Shown here: positions 13,859 through 22,469 of the stretch, one piece after another | Layout: the number at the start of each line of letters is the position of its first letter | Position numbering within the stretch: the stretch's first letter is position 1 | DNA from: Euryarchaeota archaeon UBA91 | Lineage (GTDB): Archaea; Thermoplasmatota; Poseidoniia; Poseidoniales; Poseidoniaceae | Reading direction: 5' to 3' | Length of the DNA stretch: 29,114 nucleotides | Assembly (NCBI GenBank): GCA_002499705.1 | Contig: DAMU01000049.1 | Location: forward strand, 1-29,114 | Made by a program: the position numbers and the translations under genes | Notes under the pieces: model-generated | Database searches by the model: none | Seen by the model: the letters and a program-made list of their open reading frames with translations, nothing else | What the model was told of the DNA's origin: nothing

Positions 13859-15400
13859 ATGTGTGGCATCATTGGAATCGTTGGGCGTAATAATGTCCAT
13901 GTCAACCAACTGATCTATGACGGACTTACTGTGCTTCAACACCGGGGTCAAGATGCCGCCGGAATTATGACCGATTTCGAGGGTCAATTCCGCCTTCGCA
14001 AGTCAAAAGGCCTCGTTTCTGACATATTTTATACTCGTCACATGCGCCGACTTCAAGGGCATATTGGTATAGGACATGTAAGGTATCCAACTGCTGGTTC
14101 TTCTTCTCGTTCAGAAGCACAGCCATTCTATGTTAACTCCCCTTATGGCCTTGGATTAGCGCACAACGGAAATTTGACCAATGCATCACAACTTCACGTG
14201 CAATTGACAGATAACCATCACCGTCACATGAACACGACCAGTGATTCAGAACTTTTACTGAATATGCTCGCTGTTGAATTAAGCAGTAATTCCTCCAACC
14301 TTTCTATCGAAGGCGCACCTCACCTTGATGTTGAAACGGTCTTCCGAGCAGTGCATAACCTGCATCAGCGTGTTGAAGGGAGTTATGCATGTGTTTCAAT
14401 CATCTCTGGTTATGGATTGTTGGCATTTCGTGACCCTCATGGAATCCGTCCACTCATATTTGGAAAAAGAGAAATCGGTGATGAAACCGAATGGATGGTC
14501 GCCAGTGAATCGGTGGCTATAACGGCTCTAGGATTTGAGATCGTGCGCGATGTCGAACCAGGTGAAGCGATTTTTATCTCTACATCTGGTCACCTTTTCC
14601 ACCGCCAATGCTCAGAAAAAGTAGAAGCCTCTCCCTGTATTTTTGAACATGTTTACTTTGCACGTCCTGATTCGGTGATTGACGGTATTTCGGTCTACCA
14701 CGCACGACTTAACCAAGGCGATATTTTGGCAAAACGGATTCTTGAACAATGGCCCGACCATGATATTGATGCAGTGATTCCGGTTCCAGATTCCGGCAGG
14801 ATTGCCGCACTTCAAATGGCGGATGCATTGAATGTTCCTTATCGAGAAGGATTTGTTAAAAATCGGTATGTAGGTCGAACATTTATCATGCCTGGTCAAG
14901 CTTTGAGGGAAAAATCAGTTCGTCGAAAACTCAATGCTATTGAACATGAGTTTTCTGGCAAAAACATCCTCCTTGTCGATGATTCTATTGTTCGAGGAAC
15001 AACCAGTGCACAGATTATCGAAATGGCTCGCGACGTCGGTGCAAAGAAAGTCTATTTTGCTTCAGCAGCACCTCCAGTTCGCTACCCGAATGTCTACGGA
15101 ATTGATATGCCAGCAGTAACTGAGTTTATTGCCAATGGAAAATCGGTTGAAGAAATTAATACCATCATTGGTAGCGACCGACTGTTTTACCAAAACCTCG
15201 ACGATTTAATCGAAGCAACTTCAATTGGAGAGCATCCACCGTCTCGATTTGATACCAGTTGTTTCAATGGGGAATACGTCACAGGAAACATTGACGAGGC
15301 CTATCTTGAAAAGTTGTTCAATTCCCGTAACGACACAGCGAAGAAACAATCAAGTGAAGACGATGAAATCGTGGACATGCATAATGATACTGCTGATTGA
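13859..15400 (+). CDS. purF: Amidophosphoribosyltransferase (E. coli-like type)
   Basis: PurF makes 5-phosphoribosylamine from PRPP and glutamine, the first step of purine synthesis. The protein starts MCGIIGIVG, so Cys2 is the glutaminase nucleophile with no propeptide to remove. LQHRGQDAAGI and IGHVRYPTAGSS belong to the glutaminase half. NILLVDDSIVRGTTS (about 368-382) is the PRPP-binding loop. The sequence strongly resembles the proteobacterial enzyme (IFEHVYFARPDSVIDGISVY, GFVKNRYVGRTFIMPGQ) right to its C-terminal tail (FNGEYVT, SRNDTAK, DMHND). That tail is not expected in native archaeal PurF. GAGG lies seven bases before the ATG. It sits 70 bases after eL37. The 513-residue length matches the E. 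coli type (about 505). Confidence 0.97.
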   Translation: MCGIIGIVGRNNVHVNQLIYDGLTVLQHRGQDAAGIMTDFEGQFRLRKSKGLVSDIFYTRHMRRLQGHIGIGHVRYPTAGSSSRSEAQPFYVNSPYGLGLAHNGNLTNASQLHVQLTDNHHRHMNTTSDSELLLNMLAVELSSNSSNLSIEGAPHLDVETVFRAVHNLHQRVEGSYACVSIISGYGLLAFRDPHGIRPLIFGKREIGDETEWMVASESVAITALGFEIVRDVEPGEAIFISTSGHLFHRQCSEKVEASPCIFEHVYFARPDSVIDGISVYHARLNQGDILAKRILEQWPDHDIDAVIPVPDSGRIAALQMADALNVPYREGFVKNRYVGRTFIMPGQALREKSVRRKLNAIEHEFSGKNILLVDDSIVRGTTSAQIIEMARDVGAKKVYFASAAPPVRYPNVYGIDMPAVTEFIANGKSVEEINTIIGSDRLFYQNLDDLIEATSIGEHPPSRFDTSCFNGEYVTGNIDEAYLEKLFNSRNDTAKKQSSEDDEIVDMHNDTAD

Positions 15401-15473
15401 GGCGTTTTAATGACGCAACAGTCTTGAATCAAACAAGGGATGGGGTTAATTGTTGTAGGCCCTTCTACGATTC

Positions 15474-17129
15474 ATGCTCAGTACTCATTCGGTGCACATT
15501 GCCTTCAAACCTGAGGCAAAAGTGACCGCCCTTGGCCTCTCAATGAATGGAGATGTGGCAATATGGGCAGAAGGAGATGGTCGACTTTTCATTGCCAAAG
15601 AATCGGGGGGAGTTTTGGAACCCACAACTTCATGGCAAGCACCTGCCCTTATCCGTGGTGTTGTTTTACGTGACAATCTTATCTTCGTTCTCGATGATGA
15701 AGTCGGTTTAAGTTGTGTAGACTTGGAAGGCGAACTTCTTTGGCAAAATGAAATTGGTGCAGGTGGTTTTCACCTTCAAGAACTTCCGAACCAACTCGCT
15801 CTTATCGATGGATTGGGCCGCCTCCATCTTGTTGGATATAATGGCTCAAAATTGGATAATTCATATGTTTCAAATTCCGAAATAAGCCTACAGTTTCATG
15901 ATATTTTACGAACTTCTACAGTTGGAGAGTACTTGATTTTAGCACACGAAAGTGGCGAAGTTCAAGCTCTCAAAAATGGGCAATGCGTTTGGTCAAGGCC
16001 AGTTCGCGGTCAAACTGGAGAAGCGATAACTTGTCTCGGTTCAGATGACAAGAATAATCTCGTTCTTGGAAGAGAGGGCTATGCTCTTGTTGCTGGTGAT
16101 GAGGAAGTACTCGAGATAGAAATATGGAATATTGAACAACAACAACTCCTTCACAGAGTCGATGTGAAAAGTCGATTGCTGCAATCTATTCCTACTGAAA
16201 AGGGATTTCTATGTGGTTTTGATGATGGCCAAGTTATCGAAGTCTTATCAAACGAATCGTATCGATTCGAACCACGACTTTCTTGTGGCTATCCAATTCA
16301 AAACCTGCTTTTGCGGAAAGGCTGTATTGTTGCATCAGCGTGGTTTTACATCTATGGACTTGATGCTGAAGGTCGAGAATGGAAGATTGAACACCAAGGT
16401 ATGCCTAACCTAATAGAAGCCTCTCAAGACGGCTCAGTGTGCCTTTTTGCTGGTGAAGACCAAAATGATTGGACCGATGTTGAGCCGATCGGATTTTTTT
16501 CCTTGAATCAAGAATTATTGGAAATTGACTCTTCAGAACTCACTCTTTGGTTTGAGAAGTCGGAAGAAGCGAGCCCCTTAACTGCTGAAGAACTCTATAG
16601 AGTCGATGATGAGATGAATGATTTCTTTAGCCAGGAAGAGTTAGATTCGATGCAATCCTCGCAACCTGCAGACGTTGCAGTTGAAGCCTTACACAGTGCG
16701 TTAGAAGGCTCAGTTGGGTCTTCGCAACAGGTGGCAGAGGACGGCTCACTTGATGTTGATACTGACGAATTACTTGCACAACTCGATGATGCTATTGAAA
16801 AAATGGCCCTCATCCCCTCAGAAGATTTGCTGGATGAATTGAATACAGAAGTGGGAGAAGTGATTGTACCCAGGGCTGTATCTGGTGATGACCAGAATCT
16901 CAAAGCTGAAGAAGATGGTTCAGCCATTGTGACCCTTGATGGTTCGCAATCCTATGACCCTCAAGGTCGAATTCAAACGTGGTCATGGATAGAAAGCAGC
17001 GGTAAAGAAATCGCATCGTCAGCGAAAGTCCGTGTTCGCATCCCACGTGGCAGCCATACGTTTGAGTTGAGAATTTGTGACCGAGACGGACAATGGTCCA
17101 GTGATTCGCTCCATATCAAGGTTAATTGA
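15474..17129 (+). CDS. Hypothetical beta-propeller protein with C-terminal PKD-like domain
   Basis: The first ~370 residues are short repeating beta-rich units of WD40/PQQ-like character (GDVAIWAEGDGRLFIAKESG, DLEGELLWQNEIGAGGF, ESGEVQALKNGQCVWSRPV, DAEGREWKIEHQGMPN). A long acidic low-complexity linker (about 370-455) follows, then a PKD-like Ig fold (VTLDGSQSYDPQGRIQTWSW, RIPRGSHTFELRICDRDGQW). There is no signal peptide or membrane helix, so the protein looks cytoplasmic, which is unusual for a PKD domain. No enzymatic motif is seen. The start ATG 15474 lacks a clear ribosome-binding site. The metallo-hydrolase gene begins 38 bases after the stop. Function is unknown. Confidence 0.8.
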   Translation: MLSTHSVHIAFKPEAKVTALGLSMNGDVAIWAEGDGRLFIAKESGGVLEPTTSWQAPALIRGVVLRDNLIFVLDDEVGLSCVDLEGELLWQNEIGAGGFHLQELPNQLALIDGLGRLHLVGYNGSKLDNSYVSNSEISLQFHDILRTSTVGEYLILAHESGEVQALKNGQCVWSRPVRGQTGEAITCLGSDDKNNLVLGREGYALVAGDEEVLEIEIWNIEQQQLLHRVDVKSRLLQSIPTEKGFLCGFDDGQVIEVLSNESYRFEPRLSCGYPIQNLLLRKGCIVASAWFYIYGLDAEGREWKIEHQGMPNLIEASQDGSVCLFAGEDQNDWTDVEPIGFFSLNQELLEIDSSELTLWFEKSEEASPLTAEELYRVDDEMNDFFSQEELDSMQSSQPADVAVEALHSALEGSVGSSQQVAEDGSLDVDTDELLAQLDDAIEKMALIPSEDLLDELNTEVGEVIVPRAVSGDDQNLKAEEDGSAIVTLDGSQSYDPQGRIQTWSWIESSGKEIASSAKVRVRIPRGSHTFELRICDRDGQWSSDSLHIKVN

Positions 17130-17140
17130 GGCTCAAGTCT

Positions 17141-17170
17141 CATGAAGGTGAGCAGTGTAGCACCTTCATG
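17141..17170 (+). promoter_or_regulatory. 10-bp hairpin covering the hydrolase start codon
   Basis: CATGAAGGTG (17141-17150) and CACCTTCATG (17161-17170) form a perfect inverted repeat around a 10-base loop. The 3' arm contains the likely start codon ATG 17168, and the 5' arm contains AAGGTGAG, the only ribosome-binding-like sequence nearby. Folding would hide both. Role as an RNA switch is inferred. Confidence 0.45.
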
Positions 17171-17935
17171 GGCGTCATCGAGCCATGGGTCGAAACCTTT
17201 GTTGTCGGCGTGTTGCAAATGCGTTGTTCAATCGTTACCGACCGAGTAACAGGCGATACCGTCATCATCGATGGCGGTGGTGAACCTGATCGAATCATCG
17301 ATTGGGTTGATGAATTTGGAGGCATAGGCCCCGATTGGTCCAATGGCCCTCGTTCTCAAGAAGAGATGGAGATGCAAAAAATCCCTGAACGAAAGGTTGT
17401 TGCTTTGCTCAATACACATGCACACTTCGATCACACCGGTCACATTCCAGACCTTCTAGAACGTTATCCAGTCAAGTGGTATCTTCATCCAGCGGATACC
17501 TTTTTGCAAACTTTAGCACAGATTTCTGCTCAACGCTATGGCTTACAACTCCCCCCTCCAGCAGTTGCTGATGTGGATTTAGTTGATGGTGAGATTCTCG
17601 AATTGGGCGCTCTTGGATTTGAAATCCTTCACACACCGGGGCATTCCTTGGGTGGATGTTGTCTTCGTTTACTCGTCGATGGAGGAGTCGACCATTTGTT
17701 CGTGGGAGATACGCTCTTCGCAGGTTCAGTTGGTCGTACAGATATACCCAACAGCGGTGGCGATTTCACAGTTCTTGCTCATTCAATACATACTCGTCTT
17801 TGGCCTTTAGACCCGGAAACTTTTGTCTATCCAGGTCACGGACCGCTTACAACAATAGGTCATGAAAAAGCGACAAACCCATTTGTCGGAGTAGACTCAG
17901 GTTCAGGCGTCTATGGCCGAGGCAAATATGCCTAA
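17168..17935 (+). CDS. Metallo-beta-lactamase-fold hydrolase (glyoxalase II-like)
   Basis: The 255-residue product is an MBL-fold enzyme with a dinuclear metal site. It has THAHFDHTGH (the HxHxDH motif), TPGHSLGG, FVGDTLFAGSVGRTD (the bridging Asp) and YPGHGP (the last His). The pattern matches the hydroxyacylglutathione hydrolase/GloB-like and persulfide-dioxygenase-like subfamilies, but the substrate cannot be told. The N-terminus GVIEPWVETFVVGVLQMRCSI fits family starts, so ATG 17168 is preferred over the TTG at 17126 that overlaps the upstream gene. An insertion (about 55-75) carries SNGPRSQEEMEMQ. The stop abuts that of the convergent etfA with no bases between. Confidence 0.9.
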   Translation: MGVIEPWVETFVVGVLQMRCSIVTDRVTGDTVIIDGGGEPDRIIDWVDEFGGIGPDWSNGPRSQEEMEMQKIPERKVVALLNTHAHFDHTGHIPDLLERYPVKWYLHPADTFLQTLAQISAQRYGLQLPPPAVADVDLVDGEILELGALGFEILHTPGHSLGGCCLRLLVDGGVDHLFVGDTLFAGSVGRTDIPNSGGDFTVLAHSIHTRLWPLDPETFVYPGHGPLTTIGHEKATNPFVGVDSGSGVYGRGKYA

Positions 17936-18868
17936 TCAAGCCATCATTGATGCAAGTGAAGATTGCAAGACAGGTAATGCTTCTTCCCATGTTGCTACGA
18001 TACCATAGTCAGCATGTTGGAAAATTGGCGCATCTGCATCCTTATTGATAGCAACGATGTATTTCGAAGACCTCATGCCGGCTAAGTGCTGAATTGCACC
18101 AGATATTCCAACTGCGATGTAGAGGTTTGGATTGACGGTTTTACCGGTTTGTCCTACTTGCATTGAATGTGGAATCTCATCCCACGTATCAACAGCTGCT
18201 CGTGAAGCACCAACAGCGGCTCCAATCGTATCAGCAAGGGTTTCCAAATGTGAGAAGTTTGCAGGAGTGCCCATTCCACGCCCTCCGGAGACAATGATGT
18301 TGGCCTCTGCAACATCAAGTCGACTCGAAGCACGAGCCATAAATTCTTGAACTGCAGTAGCGACATTACCCGAGGTGTCAACAACCGATACATCACCTGA
18401 ACCACCGCTGCCTGAAGAATCAAACACATTTGGACGGATGGTTACAACTGCATCACCGCTTAAACTGACGGTTTGCATTGCTTTACCCGAATAAATTGGA
18501 GATGTCAAATTTCCGCCTTCAATTTTTACGACGTCTTGAACAACGGAGATTCCTCTTCGAGCAGCAAGTCGAGCACCGAGGTCTTTCGATTGAGGGGATG
18601 CTGAAGTCAGGATAACACCTGCTGGAGCAACTGCATCAAGAGCAGAAGCCCACCCAGCAGCATCATAGTTTGAGAACACGTCGGATTTCGCAGCAATAAC
18701 TTTGCCAGCTCCAGCGTATTGTGCAGCACCATCGGCTACACTTGCATCAGCGCATGGAACGATCACGGTAGGTTGAGATCCCAGTGCCTGAGCAGCGGTA
18801 ATGAGTTCGGATGTTGTAGGGTGTACTGCACCCTTGACGATTTCAGCGATTACTATTGTTTCTGACAT
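17936..18868 (-). CDS. etfA: Electron transfer flavoprotein alpha subunit
   Basis: EtfA binds FAD and, with EtfB, carries electrons from acyl-CoA dehydrogenases to the respiratory chain. The 310-residue product has the C-terminal FAD domain motifs SGGRGMGTPANF, GASRAAVDTWDEIP, QVGQTGKTVNPNLYIAVGIS and SKYIVAINKDADAPIFQHAD. The start ATG 18868 has AAGGTG six bases upstream. An in-frame GTG three codons earlier is part of that ribosome-binding site. It follows etfB by 10 bases, in the same transcript. Confidence 0.97.
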   Translation of the reverse strand: MSETIVIAEIVKGAVHPTTSELITAAQALGSQPTVIVPCADASVADGAAQYAGAGKVIAAKSDVFSNYDAAGWASALDAVAPAGVILTSASPQSKDLGARLAARRGISVVQDVVKIEGGNLTSPIYSGKAMQTVSLSGDAVVTIRPNVFDSSGSGGSGDVSVVDTSGNVATAVQEFMARASSRLDVAEANIIVSGGRGMGTPANFSHLETLADTIGAAVGASRAAVDTWDEIPHSMQVGQTGKTVNPNLYIAVGISGAIQHLAGMRSSKYIVAINKDADAPIFQHADYGIVATWEEALPVLQSSLASMMA

Positions 18869-18878
18869 TTTTTTCACC

Positions 18879-19616
18879 TTAAATTACATTTGCCTCATCA
18901 CGGAGGAGTTGTGCGACTTCTGCTGCTGCAGCTCCGCCTTGGTAGGATTTACCGGCAGGTTTGGCAGGTGGCATAGTGTGGGATACTACGGAAATGGTCG
19001 ATGTGGGAATTTCGAAACTGTGAACCTCAACTTTTGCTTTCTTTGCTTGCATAATGCCCTTGACGTTTGGCTTTCGGACCTTGATGTTACCTTTGTCACA
19101 CGAGATGACTGCAGGAAGAGGCACGTTGATGCGTGCATTTCCTCCGGATGCAGGCGTTACGACTGAGAGTTGGTCGCCAAAGGCGACACTAATTGTATTG
19201 GACACGGATGACCAACCAAGACGTTCAGCCAGTCCCGGACCGGTAGAACCTGCCCCTGTATCTGCTGCGGATTTACCGCAATAGACCACGTCAGCGCCAA
19301 TGCTTGAAACAGCAGAAGCAAGAACACTTTGAAGCGCATTTGAATCAAGTTCTGCATCGCTATCGACGCGAACAATATGGTCTACACCGATGGCCTTCGC
19401 ATCTTTGAGAACTTTGTCTGCTCCGGCGCCACCAACAGTAATTGCAGTAACTTCACCGCCGCTTGAATCCCGGTGTTGGAGCGCAGTTTCTACAGCAAAT
19501 TCATCGTAAGGACTCATCACTTTTTTGACAGCAGAAAGGTCGACTCTGTCGCCAGAAACGGCGATTCGAGCATTGGTATCTGGCACTTGTTTGACGAGAA
19601 CGATTATGTTGACCAT
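18879..19616 (-). CDS. etfB: Electron transfer flavoprotein beta subunit
   Basis: EtfB is the AMP-binding partner of EtfA. The 245-residue product begins MVNIIVLVKQVPDTNARIAV and contains MSPYDEFAVETALQHRD, ITVGGAGADKVLKDAKAIG and YCGKSAADTGAGSTGPGLAERLGW, all family signatures. The ATG 19616 with GGAGTG upstream is chosen over a frame extension of 20 residues that lacks the family pattern. The Etf genes face away from the MCM-N-like gene; the 179-base gap should hold both promoters. Confidence 0.97.
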   Translation of the reverse strand: MVNIIVLVKQVPDTNARIAVSGDRVDLSAVKKVMSPYDEFAVETALQHRDSSGGEVTAITVGGAGADKVLKDAKAIGVDHIVRVDSDAELDSNALQSVLASAVSSIGADVVYCGKSAADTGAGSTGPGLAERLGWSSVSNTISVAFGDQLSVVTPASGGNARINVPLPAVISCDKGNIKVRKPNVKGIMQAKKAKVEVHSFEIPTSTISVVSHTMPPAKPAGKSYQGGAAAAEVAQLLRDEANVI

Positions 19617-19795
19617 GTAGAGACACTCCAAAGGAATTATCTTTTCCACCCCTAAGAGATTCATGAACGTTTGCACTGCATTTTTTGGTTTTCATACTTG
19701 CATTAAATCCACGGTATTGACTTGAAGCGGAAAGAGTAGGTTAAAACTTACTTATCAAAACCTTTCTTAACCGCCACGCTTCGCAGATAGAATCC

Positions 19796-20683
19796 ATGAA
19801 GCGAAAAACCCCAACTGAACCACCTGCTAAAGACCAAAAAACCCTTGCATCATGGAGGCTCTTGTTTGAAAGCGAGCCTTACAAGCAAGACCTCGACACA
19901 CGTCCTGGGGAGGGAGAATATGTGTTTGGTTTTGAAATCGAGTGGGATGACTTGGAAAATTTCGGAGACCTCCAACTTGACCTTTCTGAAAATTTTGAAG
20001 CAACTCTCAAGATTGGAAATCAAGTTCTCAAAGAACAGTATGCAAATCGAAAAATGTCCACACGACCTGTGATTCGAGTGATCAATCTCGCTAAGAACCG
20101 TTCATACGAAGTCAGTGATTTACGTATGAGAGACCGCTCTCGTTTCCTTGCTTTTGATGCAATTGTTACCTCGACAAGTCCTGCAATTGGCTGGCTAAAA
20201 ACCAGCGCCTATCAGTGCAACGACTGTGAAGCGAAGTGGTCGGTGAACGAGCGACTCGCCCGTCCACGTGAAAAAGTCAAATACTGCAGAACATGTCTTG
20301 ACTTGATTCTTGAAGACATGAAATCCAAGAAACCGAAAACGTATCACAAAGACCCTGATGATGTTTCTTTATTGGTTGAAGATTGTTATTATGAAGATAT
20401 TCAATACCTCGATATCATATCTCCAATGATGCTGGAAAGTGGAATGACTGACCCCTCAGAAAGAATTCAAGTGGTAGTCTTTGATGAGTATGTTGGACAA
20501 TTTTCGAAAGGAGATTGCCTCACTCTCAACGCAGTTGTTGCTGTAGACCCGCTCATCAATCGTGATTTCATTCGAGATACGCGAAGAATGATTTTCCTCA
20601 AAACTCATAGTATCGAAGAAGGCTTTTCGAATCATGGGGATGTAGAATATAATCCACAAAGTGAATCATCATTTTCTGAGTGA
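19796..20683 (+). CDS. Stand-alone MCM N-terminal-domain-like protein (no ATPase)
   Basis: The 295-residue product resembles only the N-terminal part of archaeal MCM, the replicative helicase. There is an acidic helical segment (LENFGDLQLDLSENFEATLK), then RPVIRVINLAKNRSYEVSDLR, and an OB-fold-like region (RDRSRFLAFDAIVTSTSPAIG). A zinc finger with C141/C144 and C164/C167 follows, then PSERIQVVVFDEYVGQFSKG and LNAVVAVDP, like the end of the MCM OB fold. The frame ends with no Walker A, Walker B or arginine finger, and no AAA+ segment follows; tyrS is convergent and overlaps by 15 bases. It may bind DNA or the replisome. The assignment rests on pattern and needs a profile comparison. Confidence 0.72.
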   Translation: MKRKTPTEPPAKDQKTLASWRLLFESEPYKQDLDTRPGEGEYVFGFEIEWDDLENFGDLQLDLSENFEATLKIGNQVLKEQYANRKMSTRPVIRVINLAKNRSYEVSDLRMRDRSRFLAFDAIVTSTSPAIGWLKTSAYQCNDCEAKWSVNERLARPREKVKYCRTCLDLILEDMKSKKPKTYHKDPDDVSLLVEDCYYEDIQYLDIISPMMLESGMTDPSERIQVVVFDEYVGQFSKGDCLTLNAVVAVDPLINRDFIRDTRRMIFLKTHSIEEGFSNHGDVEYNPQSESSFSE

Positions 20684-21814
20684 AGTGACAGCATCAAGCG
20701 TTTCTGGATGCTTTTCAAAATGTTCATTCACGACTTGCAGGCCTCGACTCACACCATGTGCGATGCCTAATTTTGCATCAAGCGGGTGGAGGGTTCCGTC
20801 GGCAACTGCAGCTTTGAACTCCTCGAGATTTGTCCAGGTTGAAGGCTCACCAAATTTAGGATTCGGAGTTACAAGTATCTCTCCCCATTCTGGTAGAACT
20901 ACATGTTCGGCGAGTTCATAGACGGGTGATTGAGGGTCTTCTGGTGCAAGATAAGCATGCTTTTGCATTTTCTTACGAAGTGCCTTTTCACTGTCATGCA
21001 ACAGTATTGCACCCGAAGGATCTGATTTGCTCATTTTGTGGTCAAAACTTTCCATACGAACTCCAGATGCTTTGAGCGATGATAGAATTGGCGTATGCAA
21101 GCATGTAGGCTTCTTCCAGTTCCAACGGGTGGCAACATCACGCATGAACATGTGCGCTTTGCGCTGGTCCATTCCTCCAAGGGCGACATCGATGTTCATT
21201 TCAAAAATGTCACTTGCCTGCATTGCAGGATAGTAGAACTTTGAGAGGTCGTGGTCAGATGAAGCCTCATCACGCCCCATTATGGTAAATGTTTTGCGAA
21301 CCTTCGCAAGTGTTGCGCCCTTCGAACATCGAAGTACACGTGCCCAATAATCACCTGAATCCATAATCTGTGAAGCCCAAACAAAACGTAGTTGTCCCGG
21401 ACCATCGCCTTCTTCAGGATATCCGAGTAACGCCCGGAAAGTTTCCTCCATATACGTTGCAGTCGTTTGAATATCTTCCATTACTCCATTGAACTTATCG
21501 TTCACCCAAGCATGCCAATCCGCTAAAAATATCAAGACATTTGCATCTGCTTCAAGCATTCTTCGAAGCTGTAAAGATATGACTTTCCAGCCAATATGAG
21601 CCTTTCCCGAGGGTTCAAAACCGACATAACAGCGAATTACACCATCACCAGCCATGCTGGTATTTTCTGCTAAGCAATTTACCAAGTGGTCGACGCCCAC
21701 TGTTTCTTCAACCTGTCCAACCATCAAAGCAAGTCTTTGCTGTTGAAGTTCATTCAATTCCAAAATCTGAGGGCAATCTTCGACAAAGGATTCGAGTGAT
21801 GAATCAATGCCCAT
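20669..21814 (-). CDS. tyrS: Tyrosyl-tRNA synthetase, archaeal/eukaryal type
   Basis: This class I synthetase charges tRNA-Tyr. The 381-residue product has YVGFEPSGKAHIGW (61-76 region; H73-I74-G75 is the HIGH-like motif), LADWHAWVNDKFNG, YYPAMQASDIF, GGMDQRKAHMFMRD and HKMSKSDPSGA (KMSKS at 260-264). It ends shortly after the catalytic and anticodon-binding core and has no S4 domain, as in archaeal and eukaryal TyrRS. About 55 residues precede the catalytic motif, slightly more than usual. It lies 13 bases after the upstream hypothetical gene and overlaps the MCM-N-like gene tail to tail. Confidence 0.96.
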   Translation of the reverse strand: MGIDSSLESFVEDCPQILELNELQQQRLALMVGQVEETVGVDHLVNCLAENTSMAGDGVIRCYVGFEPSGKAHIGWKVISLQLRRMLEADANVLIFLADWHAWVNDKFNGVMEDIQTTATYMEETFRALLGYPEEGDGPGQLRFVWASQIMDSGDYWARVLRCSKGATLAKVRKTFTIMGRDEASSDHDLSKFYYPAMQASDIFEMNIDVALGGMDQRKAHMFMRDVATRWNWKKPTCLHTPILSSLKASGVRMESFDHKMSKSDPSGAILLHDSEKALRKKMQKHAYLAPEDPQSPVYELAEHVVLPEWGEILVTPNPKFGEPSTWTNLEEFKAAVADGTLHPLDAKLGIAHGVSRGLQVVNEHFEKHPETLDAVTSLRK

Positions 21815-21827
21815 AAGATCACATTCT

Positions 21828-22469
21828 TCAAATCAAATCGTTTAGTTTCTTGACTTTGCCTTCCGATGGAGGCGTGCCGGAGTCAATCATGGATTGTAAT
21901 TCAGCAATCATTGCGTTTGCTTTATCGATGGTTTCTTGGTCAATACTCTTGCTCATTTCCATCATTTTGTGAGCCATTTTTATTGCGGATTTGGCTTTGG
22001 AGAATTTCTTTGCATCTTCTTTTGCTTTGTCACCGCGTTGTTTAGGAGAGTATCCAGTGACTTCATCGAGGAACGAGGACCATCTTTTACGTGATTCCAT
22101 GGCTTTTTCTCGTCCGCCATCTGCAGAGAGGAAATCGTTGAGATTTTCACCCTTCATCTGCTCAACATCGACAACCAGTTTGCCGTCCGAGCCAAAATGT
22201 CCGGTGATGTGAGTAAGAATTGCAAATGAACCTGTAAATACGCCTTCTGAATTCACTTGAATGTCGTCAAAATACGTTGTTGCTATACGTGCAAGACCTG
22301 CATTCCCACCGATGTTTTTCTCTAAACCGCGCTTAACTGCGAATCGCTCCATGCATCGGCGAAGAGTCTCTTTGCCATAAGGCTCACCGTTGAGAGGAAC
22401 GAGAAAACCACTTCCCAGCGTAGGAGGGGTTTTTTTGTAGTTGGCTTTGGGCAAATCATGCGAGGCCAC
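21828..22469 (-). CDS. Conserved archaeal hypothetical protein (possibly DUF5611-like)
   Basis: The 213-residue product has an alpha/beta N-terminal part (GKETLRRCMERFAVKRG, GVFTGSFAILTHITGHFGSD, GKLVVDVEQMKG), then RWSSFLDEVTGYSPKQRGDKA, and a long charged helical C-terminus (AKSAIKMAHKMMEMSKSIDQ) that may form a coiled coil. The LDEVTGYSPKQR phrase recalls the small archaeal DUF5611 family, but I am not certain. The start appears to be GTG 22469, which lies inside the divergent gene at 22458. No internal start looks better except a Met at residue 40. It is upstream of tyrS in one unit. Confidence 0.7.
   Translation of the reverse strand: MASHDLPKANYKKTPPTLGSGFLVPLNGEPYGKETLRRCMERFAVKRGLEKNIGGNAGLARIATTYFDDIQVNSEGVFTGSFAILTHITGHFGSDGKLVVDVEQMKGENLNDFLSADGGREKAMESRKRWSSFLDEVTGYSPKQRGDKAKEDAKKFSKAKSAIKMAHKMMEMSKSIDQETIDKANAMIAELQSMIDSGTPPSEGKVKKLNDLI

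Noticed and set aside
13814..13912. 32-codon frame overlapping the purF start
   Set aside because: It has no ribosome-binding site and no recognisable product; purF has its own GAGG at the right distance.
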